A DNA stretch of 64,000 bases. It comes from Planctomycetota bacterium (GTDB lineage: Bacteria; Planctomycetota; UBA8742; UBA2392). The DNA is taken from the NCBI GenBank assembly GCA_020845475.1, contig JADLFN010000063.1, forward strand, positions 1 to 64,000. Reading direction: 5' to 3'. Each line of letters opens with the position of its first letter. The first letter of the stretch is position 1. A program made the position numbers and the translations under genes. This document shows positions 47,516 to 57,199 of the stretch, piece by piece. The notes under the pieces were generated by a model. That model saw only the letters and a list, made by a program, of their open reading frames with translations, was not told where the DNA came from and did no database searches.

Positions 47516-47516
47516 C

Positions 47517-47978
47517 ATGGCCAAGGCTGACCCGGGCGTCGATGCCATCCTCGACCAGCTTGACGCCTTCCTACATACCAAGCAGCTCAAGCTGACCTCG
47601 CAGCGTCGCCAGATCGTGGACAAGATTCTGGCGATGCCGCGCCATTTTACGGCTGACGACCTCGTGGATTCATTCGTAGGCGAGAGGCCGCGCGTTTCCA
47701 AGGCAACCGTGTATCGCGCGCTTTCGCTCTTGGCCGAGGGCGGCATTCTCGAAACGCATGACTTCGGCGAGGGGCACCGTCTTTTCGAGCTTTCAATCGG
47801 TCGCTCACACCACGATCACCTGTGCTGCACCAAGTGCGGCAAGATCATTGAGTTCTTCAGCGAAGAGATGGAGGTGATGCAGGATCGCATCGCCGAAAAG
47901 CTTGGCTTCCATGCCACCTCGCACTCGCAAAAGATCTACGGCATGTGCCGCGACTGCTGGCGCGCGGCCAAGCGCTGA
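47517..47978 (+). CDS. Fur-family transcriptional regulator
   Basis: 153 aa; RPRVSKATVYRALSLLAEGGIL, HHDHLCCTKCGKIIEF, CxxC C-terminus. Confidence 0.95.
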   Translation: MAKADPGVDAILDQLDAFLHTKQLKLTSQRRQIVDKILAMPRHFTADDLVDSFVGERPRVSKATVYRALSLLAEGGILETHDFGEGHRLFELSIGRSHHDHLCCTKCGKIIEFFSEEMEVMQDRIAEKLGFHATSHSQKIYGMCRDCWRAAKR

Positions 47979-48055
47979 CGACGCTGCGAATCTCATTACA
48001 GGCGCACAAAGATGCGGAGAACGGCAACTGCTTGAGAGTAAACGGCAAAGGCTCT

Positions 48056-48118
48056 ATCCACAGATGGCGCAGTTTTACGCAGATAGTGGCTGGCAGTTAT
48101 CTGCATTCATCTGTGGAT
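48056..48118. repeat. Inverted repeat ATCCACAGATG...CATCTGTGGAT with nested GCAGATA/TATCTGC
   Basis: 11-bp perfect outer arms and 7-bp inner arms in fur/Rieske intergenic region. Confidence 0.85.
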
Positions 48119-48231
48119 CGGTGTTGTTGCAGTTCAAGGTCCAAGGCAGTTCTCTGTGACTCCGTGCCAATGTGGTGGATTTGCTTTTGCTGGCGCTTTT
48201 GCCACGACTAACCGACAATCGGGCGGGCATG

Positions 48232-48792
48232 GCTGACCGAGAAAACGTTCCTGATGCTTCACGCCGCGAGTTTGTGCGCGTTTCACTGCTCGTCGGCCTG
48301 GGCGCGGCTTGCGCCGGGGCGGGCGTGATACCGTTGCTATCGCAGCGCAGCGCTGCTGTCGGTGCGCCTGTGCCGCTGATTTCCCTTGAGACAATTGCAG
48401 CGGCCGCGGGCGACCTCGAAGCGTTGGCAACCCCGGGAAAGCAGGTGGCGCTGGAAGTAACGCTCACGCGCCGCGATGCGTGGCGCAACATCACTCGCGC
48501 GCAAACGGTTTATCTGTCGCGCGTCAAACCGGGCTCCACGGCGGACTGTTTTGCGGCACTGAGCCCCATCTGCCCGCACGCGGGTTGCGCAGTCGTATAT
48601 AAAGAGGGTGCGTTTGCGTGCCCGTGCCACGATGCCAAGTTTGACGCCAAGGGCGCGCGCAAGGCCGGCCCATCTCCGCGCGACCTTGACTCGCTCACCC
48701 TTTCAATTGCGCCGATTGACGGCAAACCCTGGCTGCACTTGACCTGGCAAGACTTCATCACTGGAATCGAGCAACGCATCGCGCGCACATGA
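48232..48792 (+). CDS. Rieske 2Fe-2S protein
   Basis: CPHAGCAVVYKEGAFACPCHDAKFD; N-terminal TM anchor. Confidence 0.93.
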   Translation, partial: ADRENVPDASRREFVRVSLLVGLGAACAGAGVIPLLSQRSAAVGAPVPLISLETIAAAAGDLEALATPGKQVALEVTLTRRDAWRNITRAQTVYLSRVKPGSTADCFAALSPICPHAGCAVVYKEGAFACPCHDAKFDAKGARKAGPSPRDLDSLTLSIAPIDGKPWLHLTWQDFITGIEQRIART

Positions 48793-50858
48793 ACGAAGAA
48801 TTGCCAGATCCATCCGCTTCCGATCCTGAACGCATCCGGCGCGAGCTGGAGGCGGAAACCGCGCGCGAACTTGCCAAGGCCGCGACGACCGAGCGCAAGC
48901 GCGGCGAGGAACGCAAGATCACCAAGCGCCCTATCGACAGCGACGCCGATACCGTGCTGCCCAGCCAGACCATTCCCATCGGCGGCACGAGCGTTTACCG
49001 CATGCTGCACCCGGCCTCTCCCATTTCGGCGGGCGTCGTCAGCGCAATCATGGGCGCGCTTTCGCTTGTCGCCGGCAGCGGCATTGGCATGGCCCTGGCC
49101 TACGTGCCCACCGCCGAGCGCGCACACGCCAGCGCCGGCGCTTTGCAAGACAACTGGCTTGGCGCCATGCTGCGCGGCATTCATTACCACGGCACCAACG
49201 TGCTCATCTACCTGTGCATGATGTACCTGGTGCACCTGCTGTGGTCGGGCTTCTTCCGCCGGCCGGGGCAGATGATCTGGTGGCGCGCGCTCACACTCAT
49301 GATCCTGGTGCTGGCGTTCGCTTTCACGGGCCAGCTCTTGCCCTTTGATCAACTGGCGCTGCACGGCACGAGCATCCGGCTCTCATATGTCGGTGACGTG
49401 CCTTTGATCGGCGAAGGCCTGCGTGGCTTCATGACCGGCGGCAGCGAAGTCGGTACGTCCACGGTGGCCCGCTTCTACGCGCTGCACGCGATCATACTGC
49501 CCGCGCTGGGTGCGATCTTGCTGCGGCGCTTCCGGCGTGATGGCCGCGCGGCGTTGAACTCCAAGACATCGCTTTCGCTGCACGCAATGCTGGTAGCTGC
49601 AGTCGGCGCGTTGGTGCTTTTCATGGCCTCGATTTCCAGCGCGCCGTTGGGGCTTTCCGGCAACCTGGGCGAGCCGTTCAAGGAAGCGCGCCCTGAGTGG
49701 TACGCGCTGCCGCTGTATCAACTGCTGAAGTGGGCGCACCCGGGCGCGCTGGGTGTTGTCGTGCTGGTGGGCATGCCGCTGGTGGCGGGTGCGGGCTTGT
49801 TTGTGCTTCCGTGGCTGGAGAGCGTTTCGGCAAGCCAGCAGCGATTCAAGTGGCCGGTGCGCGGCGTAGTGGTTGCTTCATTGACAATCGCCATTGTTCT
49901 GGGCGTTTGGCCGGTGTTTGAGGACATGAGTGCTGAGAATGGTCGCGGCGCGGGCTACTTCGCGCGCGATGACGCCAATGAACTGATGATGAAGCTCAAG
50001 CGCCGCAACGAGGCTCTTGGCCACAACAGATCCGACCTGCCCGAAGATACGCCGACTCAAGCACGCGATCTGATGCAACTTGCCGAGTTGCTGCGCAAGC
50101 CGCTACGCGTCACGGAAAAAGGCGAGCGCGAGAAATTCCCCAAGCGCGCAGCGCTCGTGGATTACCACATGGACACAGACGGCAAGGTTGACGAGATTCG
50201 TCGAAAAGAATGGAACAAATGGGTTGAGGAACTCGCCAAAGCCGCGCGCGAGCTTTACGAGGCTACCGACGCCACTCCGCTGCGCGCCGCACGCGAGAGG
50301 TTGCGCGCCGCCTGCCAGAACTGCCACGACGACTATGACGTCTTTGAGCCGCTCAACCCAAAGCCGCGCGGCTACATTGAAGCGCCGCCGCGAGTCGAGC
50401 CGCCAAAAGACCTGCCGAAAGATCCACCCAAGGATCCCCCCAGGGATGAGCCGTTTTTCCTGGAGTCCAAATTCTCGGGCCTGACGGCGGACATTGCGCC
50501 GGCGAAGCCGAAGGACCTGATGCGTCGTTCACGCTCGCGCATCGCCGAGCTCATGCAGATTGCGGGATTGTACAAAGGCGAAAAGCCGCCGATGCGCATG
50601 GGCGAACAGATCATTCTCGATTTGCAGAGCTACGCCAAAGCTACGCCCGCGATGTACGCGGAGTTCAAGGATTTCACCAGCGAAACCGAATGGAAGAAGG
50701 CCGCGCAAGCGGGCGAAGCCGCGCTGAAGGAACTGCTCAAGGCCAACAAGGGTGAAGACTTCAAGAAGAAGCTTGAGGCCTACGGTCAGACCTGCGATGA
50801 CTGCCATAAGCTCGTCGAAGAAGACTTCCGGTTTGCGGATATCGTAAAGCCCAAGTAG
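48789..50858 (+). CDS. Cytochrome b fused to C-terminal domain with two CxxCH heme motifs
   Basis: 689 aa; cytochrome b helices with HYHGTNVLIYLCMMYLVHLLW and FYALHAIILPALG; CQNCH and CDDCH after Pro-rich linker. Confidence 0.88.
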   Translation: MNEELPDPSASDPERIRRELEAETARELAKAATTERKRGEERKITKRPIDSDADTVLPSQTIPIGGTSVYRMLHPASPISAGVVSAIMGALSLVAGSGIGMALAYVPTAERAHASAGALQDNWLGAMLRGIHYHGTNVLIYLCMMYLVHLLWSGFFRRPGQMIWWRALTLMILVLAFAFTGQLLPFDQLALHGTSIRLSYVGDVPLIGEGLRGFMTGGSEVGTSTVARFYALHAIILPALGAILLRRFRRDGRAALNSKTSLSLHAMLVAAVGALVLFMASISSAPLGLSGNLGEPFKEARPEWYALPLYQLLKWAHPGALGVVVLVGMPLVAGAGLFVLPWLESVSASQQRFKWPVRGVVVASLTIAIVLGVWPVFEDMSAENGRGAGYFARDDANELMMKLKRRNEALGHNRSDLPEDTPTQARDLMQLAELLRKPLRVTEKGEREKFPKRAALVDYHMDTDGKVDEIRRKEWNKWVEELAKAARELYEATDATPLRAARERLRAACQNCHDDYDVFEPLNPKPRGYIEAPPRVEPPKDLPKDPPKDPPRDEPFFLESKFSGLTADIAPAKPKDLMRRSRSRIAELMQIAGLYKGEKPPMRMGEQIILDLQSYAKATPAMYAEFKDFTSETEWKKAAQAGEAALKELLKANKGEDFKKKLEAYGQTCDDCHKLVEEDFRFADIVKPK

Positions 50859-50920
50859 GCGTACCCATGCGCGGAAAACGGGTCTGGCACCGGAACAGCC
50901 CAAAACCTGACCCCTATTCC

Positions 50921-52159
50921 TCAGCGCACGTTTTCCAGATACGTTCCACGAGTGAAGAAGAAGAAATCGTGGAAGTAATGCGTCAAGAGCAGGCCAAAGC
51001 CGAGCAGGTAGTAGCTTTGCAGCACGGCGCCGGGGCGGTAATTCGCTTGTGTGCTCTCGCCCACGCCCTGGAAGTAGCCAATACCCTGCGAAACCACCAG
51101 CACGGTCGCGATCACCAGCATGATCGAGATGATCAGAAAGAACACGCCCAGGCCAAAGGCGTAGTACTTCGCGCCTTTCTGGCCCTCCCCGCCCAGCCAG
51201 CGCATGAAGCTGTTCGTGTGCTCGCCGCGCGAGGCCATGTTGCGCGTGATAAACCAGGTCAGCGCGATGTATTGAATCGAGTGCCAAAGGTTGAAGCCCT
51301 GGAAACTCGAATCAAGGTTGGGCCAGCACGGCGCAAACAGGCCCACGCCGATCGCGCAGCAGATCAGCATGAACTTGGGCATGTGCAGCCGTCCCGCCTG
51401 GTGCTCGCGCCACGACTTGACGGCCCAGATGGTCGTAAACACGACAAACCCGGCAAGATTGGCCATCCAGAACCAGTCATTGAGAATGAAATCGGGCAGC
51501 AGCGGCTGCACGCGCCCGATATGAAACTTGTATTCCTGCGCGCGCTCAGTGCCAACAAACGAGACGGCCCATTGCCACGCCAGCGTGGACTCGTTGCCCA
51601 TCACCATGCGAAACGTGCTGAGCGGATAAAGCGGGAAAATTACGGCCCCGAAATCCATGAGGCGCGAGGCCAGTGTTGGCTTGGCGCCGTCTCGGTCGTG
51701 GTAGAAGCGCACCACATAACTCAACTGATGAACAATGTGCAGGCTGGCCAGAAAGAAAAAGCCCGTCATCAGGAGCGTACGTGTGGTGTTGCTGTACATT
51801 CCCAGCGTGGCAACGGTGGGCACGACCAGAAAACCTGCCCAGTACCAGAACTTGTGCCGGGCCTTGAAATTGGCATTCAGATAGGTGCGCGTGAACGTCA
51901 CCCAGACATGCGGCCCGCCGGCGAGCGCCATGACGAACAGGCTGGTGAGGTCTTCGGAGATGCTCTTGGCGTCCGCGATACCAACGCCCATGTGCTGCGT
52001 CAGGACATGGATGCAGAAATAAAAGACGCAAACGGGCACAGGTGCGAGCAGCGCGGTGAAGATGATCCAGCGCTTGTCCCAGCTCTCGGTCCAGATCCAG
52101 CCCCGGTGTGAAGACCCGAGGGGCCGGGCAACGTCGAAGATGGCGGCTTGTCCGGACAT
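50921..52159 (-). CDS. Polytopic membrane protein of unknown function
   Basis: 413 aa from MSGQAAIFD; many TM helices, conserved-looking His/Trp residues. Confidence 0.75.
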   Translation of the reverse strand: MSGQAAIFDVARPLGSSHRGWIWTESWDKRWIIFTALLAPVPVCVFYFCIHVLTQHMGVGIADAKSISEDLTSLFVMALAGGPHVWVTFTRTYLNANFKARHKFWYWAGFLVVPTVATLGMYSNTTRTLLMTGFFFLASLHIVHQLSYVVRFYHDRDGAKPTLASRLMDFGAVIFPLYPLSTFRMVMGNESTLAWQWAVSFVGTERAQEYKFHIGRVQPLLPDFILNDWFWMANLAGFVVFTTIWAVKSWREHQAGRLHMPKFMLICCAIGVGLFAPCWPNLDSSFQGFNLWHSIQYIALTWFITRNMASRGEHTNSFMRWLGGEGQKGAKYYAFGLGVFFLIISIMLVIATVLVVSQGIGYFQGVGESTQANYRPGAVLQSYYLLGFGLLLTHYFHDFFFFTRGTYLENVR

Positions 52160-52334
52160 ACTCGACTCCTGCATCCCTTTATCAGGGCGCAAGTTTATAC
52201 AAATCATGGGCGCGCGTAGAAGAGTCAGCCCGCGGAAATGAATCAAGTTACTGACATCTTCATGCTTGCCCTGCGCAATTTAAAAGGCTAGGTTCGCGGC
52301 TGTTTACACGTCAAGACTTGTCGGGGGCGGGGCG

Positions 52335-52577
52335 ATGGCAGAACGCAAAGAAAAGCGCGCGAGTGATCCGGTGCGCGTGGCCCAGAACTTCATTTCCCGC
52401 GAAGGCAAGCCGAAGTTCCGCCGCTTCCTCAAGCTGCTGGCTGACAACGTGTCGGGCGAACAGATCGCGCGCGAATTTGGCGTCAGCCGCGAGCGGGTTC
52501 GCCAATGGAAGAACAGTTTTGGCAGCGTCGTCCAGACCTATGCCGTCTCGCCCCAAATCAAGCGCCTCGCGCGCTGA
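52335..52577 (+). CDS. Small HTH protein
   Basis: 80 aa; SGEQIAREFGVSRERVRQWKNSFG. Confidence 0.7.
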   Translation: MAERKEKRASDPVRVAQNFISREGKPKFRRFLKLLADNVSGEQIAREFGVSRERVRQWKNSFGSVVQTYAVSPQIKRLAR

Positions 52578-53439
52578 TTTTCCGATCGCCGTTTTTGGCG
52601 CGGGTCGTTTTGGCCGCGCTTTGTGCGGCGCATTGAGACACGCGCACGACCGCGTCGTGGCATTGGGCATTCGCGAGGGCGCCAAACCCACCAAAGAGCA
52701 AAAGAACGTGCGCGCTCCCGTTCACGCGGGTGCTCCGGAATTCCTCGCCGCCCTCAAGGAACCCACGCTTGTGTTCGTGTGCGTGCAGGATCGCAACGTC
52801 TACAGTGCTGCGACCGAGCTCGCCCAGTGCCCGGGCGCAAAGCGGCACCGCTATGTGCATTCTTGCGCCACCAAAGGCCCGCTCGCGCTTGAGGCGCTTT
52901 CTGAAATCGGCGCGCAGATTGGCGCCTTCCACCTGTTGCAGAGTTTTGGCCCCTCGCCCTTTGCATGGCAGCGCATTGCAGGCTGCCATGCCGCCATCGA
53001 GGCCGTGGGCAAACTCAAGCGCGAGCTGTGGCAGGTCGCCCGTGCGATTGGCGCAACTCCCTTCGAGATACGCGGCTCCCAGCGCGCGGCTTACCACGCC
53101 GCGGCTGTGCTGGCTTCCAACGCGATAACGACGTTGCTTGATACCGGCGAGCGCATCTTGAAAAACGCCGGGTTCGAGAAAGCCCTCGCCGGCAAAATGC
53201 TCCTGCCCCTGACACGGGGCGCGATCGAGAACGTTGCGCTGCTTGGCGCCGAGCAGGCCCTGACCGGCCCCGTAGTGCGCGGCGACGCCGAAACCGTTAG
53301 GGCCCACATGATCGCCTTGACACGTCAAGACCGCAGGCTGTATCGCGCGCTCATGTCAGCCGCGCTGGAACTTGCAATAAGAAGCAAGCGTCTCACGGAA
53401 TCCGACGCCAAGGCGCTCAAAGAAGTGCTGGAGTCTTAG
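52540..53439 (+). CDS. Rossmann-fold DUF2520-type protein
   Basis: FPIAVFGAGRFGRALCGALRHA... HLLQSFGP... AAYHAAAVLASNAITTLLDTGERIL. Confidence 0.8.
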   Translation: MPSRPKSSASRADFPIAVFGAGRFGRALCGALRHAHDRVVALGIREGAKPTKEQKNVRAPVHAGAPEFLAALKEPTLVFVCVQDRNVYSAATELAQCPGAKRHRYVHSCATKGPLALEALSEIGAQIGAFHLLQSFGPSPFAWQRIAGCHAAIEAVGKLKRELWQVARAIGATPFEIRGSQRAAYHAAAVLASNAITTLLDTGERILKNAGFEKALAGKMLLPLTRGAIENVALLGAEQALTGPVVRGDAETVRAHMIALTRQDRRLYRALMSAALELAIRSKRLTESDAKALKEVLES

Positions 53440-54047
53440 GGCGCACTGGAAATACGCGCTCCCAACTGTCTGTCATGCACCTGCCCCAGCACTAGCTGCG
53501 CGCTGATCGCGCCGACGGTGGCCAGGAACATGTCCCATTGCGTGTCCCACACGTCGCCTTGCGTGCCGAGAAAGGCGTCGGCGGCGCTGCCCTGCGCCAC
53601 ACTGGTCCACCACTCGAAGAATTCATAGCAGGCCGAAAACGCGAGGCAGATCGAAGTCACGCAGAGGAAGAGCCAGCCGCGCCCGTTGATGGCGCGATTG
53701 CGGATCAAAATTTCGCGCGCGAGGATGGCCGGCTCAAAGCCCTGCATGAAATGACCGATACGGTCATAGTGGTTGCGCGAAAAGCCAAAGGCATCCTGCA
53801 TCCAATAACCCAGAGGCACCTCGGCGTAGGTGTAATGCGCACCCAGCAATAGCACCAGCGCGTGGATGAAGATCAGCACATAGAGCAACGGCGTCAACGG
53901 AAAGCGCTTGTGCGTCGCAATCAAAACGGGCACGCCCAGCAACACGGGAAACGCTTCAAGGAACCAAGTAAGCCTGTCGGCCGCCCCTATATAGGAAGCA
54001 ACGGTGGCCAGCACGCAACTTGCCAACATGGCCAGCTTCAAGCGCAT
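53436..54047 (-). CDS. DUF2238/YjdF-like membrane protein
   Basis: 203 aa; RNHYDRIGHFMQGFEPAILAREIL... GTQGDVWDTQWDMFLATVGA. Confidence 0.9.
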   Translation of the reverse strand: MRLKLAMLASCVLATVASYIGAADRLTWFLEAFPVLLGVPVLIATHKRFPLTPLLYVLIFIHALVLLLGAHYTYAEVPLGYWMQDAFGFSRNHYDRIGHFMQGFEPAILAREILIRNRAINGRGWLFLCVTSICLAFSACYEFFEWWTSVAQGSAADAFLGTQGDVWDTQWDMFLATVGAISAQLVLGQVHDRQLGARISSAP

Positions 54048-54227
54048 GGCGCGAGCATAACAGGGTCAGCCCGCAACAGCGGGATCCGTTTTCCGGGCTA
54101 GGGCCATTTGGGCAAGAGCGCGCAAGTAGTTGCGGTCATTGAGCTTGAGCACATCAGTCTTTTCCTGACCCCAAATCAGCCGCGTGCGCATTTACGGCAC
54201 GCACAGTACTCATTTCTCGGAGTCCTT

Positions 54228-56015
54228 ATGGTTCGCTCTTGGCGCGCTGCTTTGCTTTCGGTTGTGACGGTCCTTGCTTTGGGCTATCTCCTAGCCGGCT
54301 GCGGCGGCAGCGGCGGTTCCTCGGGCGCGGGGGGCGGCACCGTGGGTGGCGGGTTTGGCCCCGCCACGCAGCTTACAGTCACAACGCAGCCTGCCGGCGC
54401 CGTCGAGCTTGTCCCCTTCGGCACCCAACCCGTCGTACAAATCCGCGATGCCGCCGGCGTGCTCGTTTCCAACGACAGCACAACGCAGGTCACGGCCGCG
54501 CTTTCGGGCGGAACGGGCGGCGCAACGCTGGGAGGCACGTTCACAGTCACCGTGGTCAATGGTGTTGCGACGTTCTCCAATCTATCGGTCAGCCTTCCCG
54601 GTACGGGCTACGCGCTGACGTTTACGTCCAACCCTGCACTCACGCAGGCCGTCAGCGCCAATTTCAATGTCTCCGCCGCCAGTGCGGGCAGCGGCGTTGC
54701 GCCCTTTGTTCCGGCCAAGCCGGTGGGCGCGGCTACTTACTATGTAGATGACAGCCCCAGCGCCAGCGACACCAACAACGGTACTTCTCTGGCAACGGCC
54801 TGGCGCACGCTGCAGCATGCGGCGAACCAGGCGGTTCCCGGCAACATTATCGAAGTCGCCGATGGCAGCTATGCGCGCTTCACGATCCAGAACAAGGGCA
54901 ATGTGCCGGCGATTCCGCCCGCCACGCAGGGCACGCCCATTATTTTCCGCGCCACAGGCAATGCCGCGATCATCAACAGCGGCACCAGCAGCAGCACAGC
55001 GCCAGACAACCGCGACGCCATCAAGATTACGCACTGCAACAGCATCATCATCCACGGCCTGCGCACGCAAAATGCCTACCGCGCCGGGTGCCGCATCGAT
55101 GACTGCTATTACGTGACCATCCAGGGCTGCGTGTTCTCCAACGGCGGCACCTGGGGCATCTTCACCGATTACAGCGATTATGTCGTGCTCGAAGGCAACG
55201 AGTGCCACAACTCGGGAGCCGAGCACGGCATCTACCACAGCAACGGCGGCGATTACGGCATCATCCGCGGCAACTATTGCCACGACAACAACGCCAGCGG
55301 CATTCAGATCAACGCGGACCCGCGCGCTATTGACCCGGGCTTCGGCTCGCGCGGCGACGGCATCTGCACCAACAATGTTGTGGAAAATAACTGGTGCCTG
55401 AACAACGGTGCCGCCGGCGGCGCCGGCCTGAACTTCGCCAGCATCCGTAATTCCGACATCCGCAACAACCTTGTGATCTGCAACAAGAACCAGAGCGGCA
55501 TGGCCTTCTGGGACGACGACGTGCTCAACGATTCGCCCTCGCAGCCGGGCTATGGCTCGATGAACAACCGCATCTACCACAACACGGTTGTCATGCAGCC
55601 CGGCACGGGCCGCTTCTGCGTGACCATGATGAACGCCAGCACGGGCAACAACTTCCGCGATAACATCTTCAGGGCCGGCGCGCGCGGCGTCATGACCTGG
55701 ACGGCCGATTGCCTCACAGGCCTCGTAGAGCAATACAACCTCGTCAGTGCATCGGGCTCATGGCCGCTTTACCAGGACGACTCCGGCTCGCCCAGCTACG
55801 CCACCCTCGCGCTCTGGCAAGGCAGCGCCGCCGGACGCGGTACCGGCAGCGTGCAAGCCGCGCCTATTTTCACGAACTCCGGCGCCAACGACTGGACGCT
55901 GACGGCAGCCTCGCCCGGCGTCGACGTCGGAACAAACGTAGGCGTCGCGACCACGCACAACGGCGGGACTAGGCCTCTGGGCGCCACTTACGATATGGGC
56001 TGCTACGAGAGGTAG
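54228..56015 (+). CDS. Secreted lipoprotein with right-handed parallel beta-helix domain
   Basis: Lipobox LLAGC; repeated NN.. ...I.G... NxCxxN pattern. Confidence 0.85.
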   Translation: MVRSWRAALLSVVTVLALGYLLAGCGGSGGSSGAGGGTVGGGFGPATQLTVTTQPAGAVELVPFGTQPVVQIRDAAGVLVSNDSTTQVTAALSGGTGGATLGGTFTVTVVNGVATFSNLSVSLPGTGYALTFTSNPALTQAVSANFNVSAASAGSGVAPFVPAKPVGAATYYVDDSPSASDTNNGTSLATAWRTLQHAANQAVPGNIIEVADGSYARFTIQNKGNVPAIPPATQGTPIIFRATGNAAIINSGTSSSTAPDNRDAIKITHCNSIIIHGLRTQNAYRAGCRIDDCYYVTIQGCVFSNGGTWGIFTDYSDYVVLEGNECHNSGAEHGIYHSNGGDYGIIRGNYCHDNNASGIQINADPRAIDPGFGSRGDGICTNNVVENNWCLNNGAAGGAGLNFASIRNSDIRNNLVICNKNQSGMAFWDDDVLNDSPSQPGYGSMNNRIYHNTVVMQPGTGRFCVTMMNASTGNNFRDNIFRAGARGVMTWTADCLTGLVEQYNLVSASGSWPLYQDDSGSPSYATLALWQGSAAGRGTGSVQAAPIFTNSGANDWTLTAASPGVDVGTNVGVATTHNGGTRPLGATYDMGCYER

Positions 56016-56096
56016 CCGCGCGTTGATTTTGTTTGCGCGCGCGCTAACGTTGCTCAACTTCGCAGCGGGTGCGAGGTGAACGGCAAGCTCGCGCAC

Positions 56097-56543
56097 ATGG
56101 CCATACTCGGCATCGGCACAGACATTGTTGAAGTCAAGCGCATCGAAAAACTCCTCGCGGGTAAGCGCGAGGAGTTTTTGTCTCGCGTGTTTTCAAGACG
56201 CGAAGCCAGCTATTGCGAGGCAAAAGCCAGGCCGGCAATCCACTTCGCCGCGCGTTTTGCCGCCAAAGAAGCTTTCATGAAGGCGCTGGGCACGGGCTGG
56301 GCCAAGGGCGTTGGTTTCCAGGATATCACGGTCAGCAACAACGAAGACGGCAAGCCGTCCCTGGAGATTGCGGGCAAGGCGCGCTTATTGCTCGATGAAA
56401 AAGGCCCGACCTGGCTGTGGCTCTCGCTCTCGCACACGCGCGAGTTTGCCATGGCCGTGGCCGTGATCGAGTCAGGTGCACAGGGCAGAGTGCGGCAAAC
56501 CATGCGCAAAGCGCGCAACACGCGCATTTCCTCGGAGCGTTGA
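56097..56543 (+). CDS. acpS: Holo-[acyl-carrier-protein] synthase
   Basis: MAILGIGTDIVEVKRIEKLL, FAARFAAKEAFMKALGTG, SLSHTREFAMAVAV. Confidence 0.95.
   Translation: MAILGIGTDIVEVKRIEKLLAGKREEFLSRVFSRREASYCEAKARPAIHFAARFAAKEAFMKALGTGWAKGVGFQDITVSNNEDGKPSLEIAGKARLLLDEKGPTWLWLSLSHTREFAMAVAVIESGAQGRVRQTMRKARNTRISSER
56146..56179. terminator. Terminator-like perfect hairpin inside acpS
   Basis: AAAAACTCCTCGCG-GGTAAG-CGCGAGGAGTTTTT, 14-bp perfect stem, T5 tail on both strands. Confidence 0.5.
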
Positions 56544-57148
56544 TGGGAACTCGCCGATACGAACCCGATGTCGCCGAGTTCAGCGAACTCCAGCGCGCCT
56601 ATTTATGGCGCGCGCTTTTGTACGGTTCGCCCGCGCTGATCACGATCTTGTTCACGTTCATCATCCTGATGGTGGGCTTGCTCACTCCGGCTGCGTGGTG
56701 GGTGCTGTTCCTGCTGGCGCTGCCCGCGTTTTTTGGCGCGTGCTTTCAACTGGCGCTGATCGTCATCGAACGACCCGCGCTATCTGTTGATGCTGTGGCG
56801 GTCGAAGTAGGCGATGGCGTGCTTCGCTTTGTCAACGACGACGCCGGCACGGTTGAGGAAGTGCGCTGGAAGGACAACGCCGCACTCTCCATTGCGCGCA
56901 AGAACGATTGCGTCGAAATCACGTTTCCCAGCGGCCGGCGCTCACGCGTGCACTGGTTTGCCTACAGCGAACGCGAGCAACTGCTCAAAGACCTGATGGC
57001 GCTGAAGGAACCAAAGGCCGAGAATGCCGCAGTGGAAAGCAAGCACTCGGACGCGGCTTCAATCGGGCCGGAAGACGCAACCAGCAAGAATGCCAAAGCC
57101 ACCAGGACATCCGCCAAGACGAAGAAGAAGCCCGACGAAGAAGAATGA
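56543..57148 (+). CDS. Small membrane protein with two TM helices and basic tail
   Basis: MGTRRYEPDVAEFSELQRAYLW..., two TM segments, KKKPDEEE tail. Confidence 0.7.
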   Translation: MGTRRYEPDVAEFSELQRAYLWRALLYGSPALITILFTFIILMVGLLTPAAWWVLFLLALPAFFGACFQLALIVIERPALSVDAVAVEVGDGVLRFVNDDAGTVEEVRWKDNAALSIARKNDCVEITFPSGRRSRVHWFAYSEREQLLKDLMALKEPKAENAAVESKHSDAASIGPEDATSKNAKATRTSAKTKKKPDEEE

Positions 57149-57157
57149 GCAAGCGAC

Positions 57158-57199
57158 AAAGTGAACTGACAACTGATCCCCGCCAACCGATAACCGAAC
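57158..57199. repeat. Heptamer array H7: AAAGTGA ACTGACA ACTGATC CCCGCCA ACCGATA ACCGAAC
   Basis: Six 7-bp units in register filling the gap before carB ATG. Confidence 0.65.

Noticed and set aside
54582-55733. 383-aa minus-strand ORF
   Set aside because: Antisense to the beta-helix lipoprotein gene; Val/Ala/Asp-biased shadow translation.
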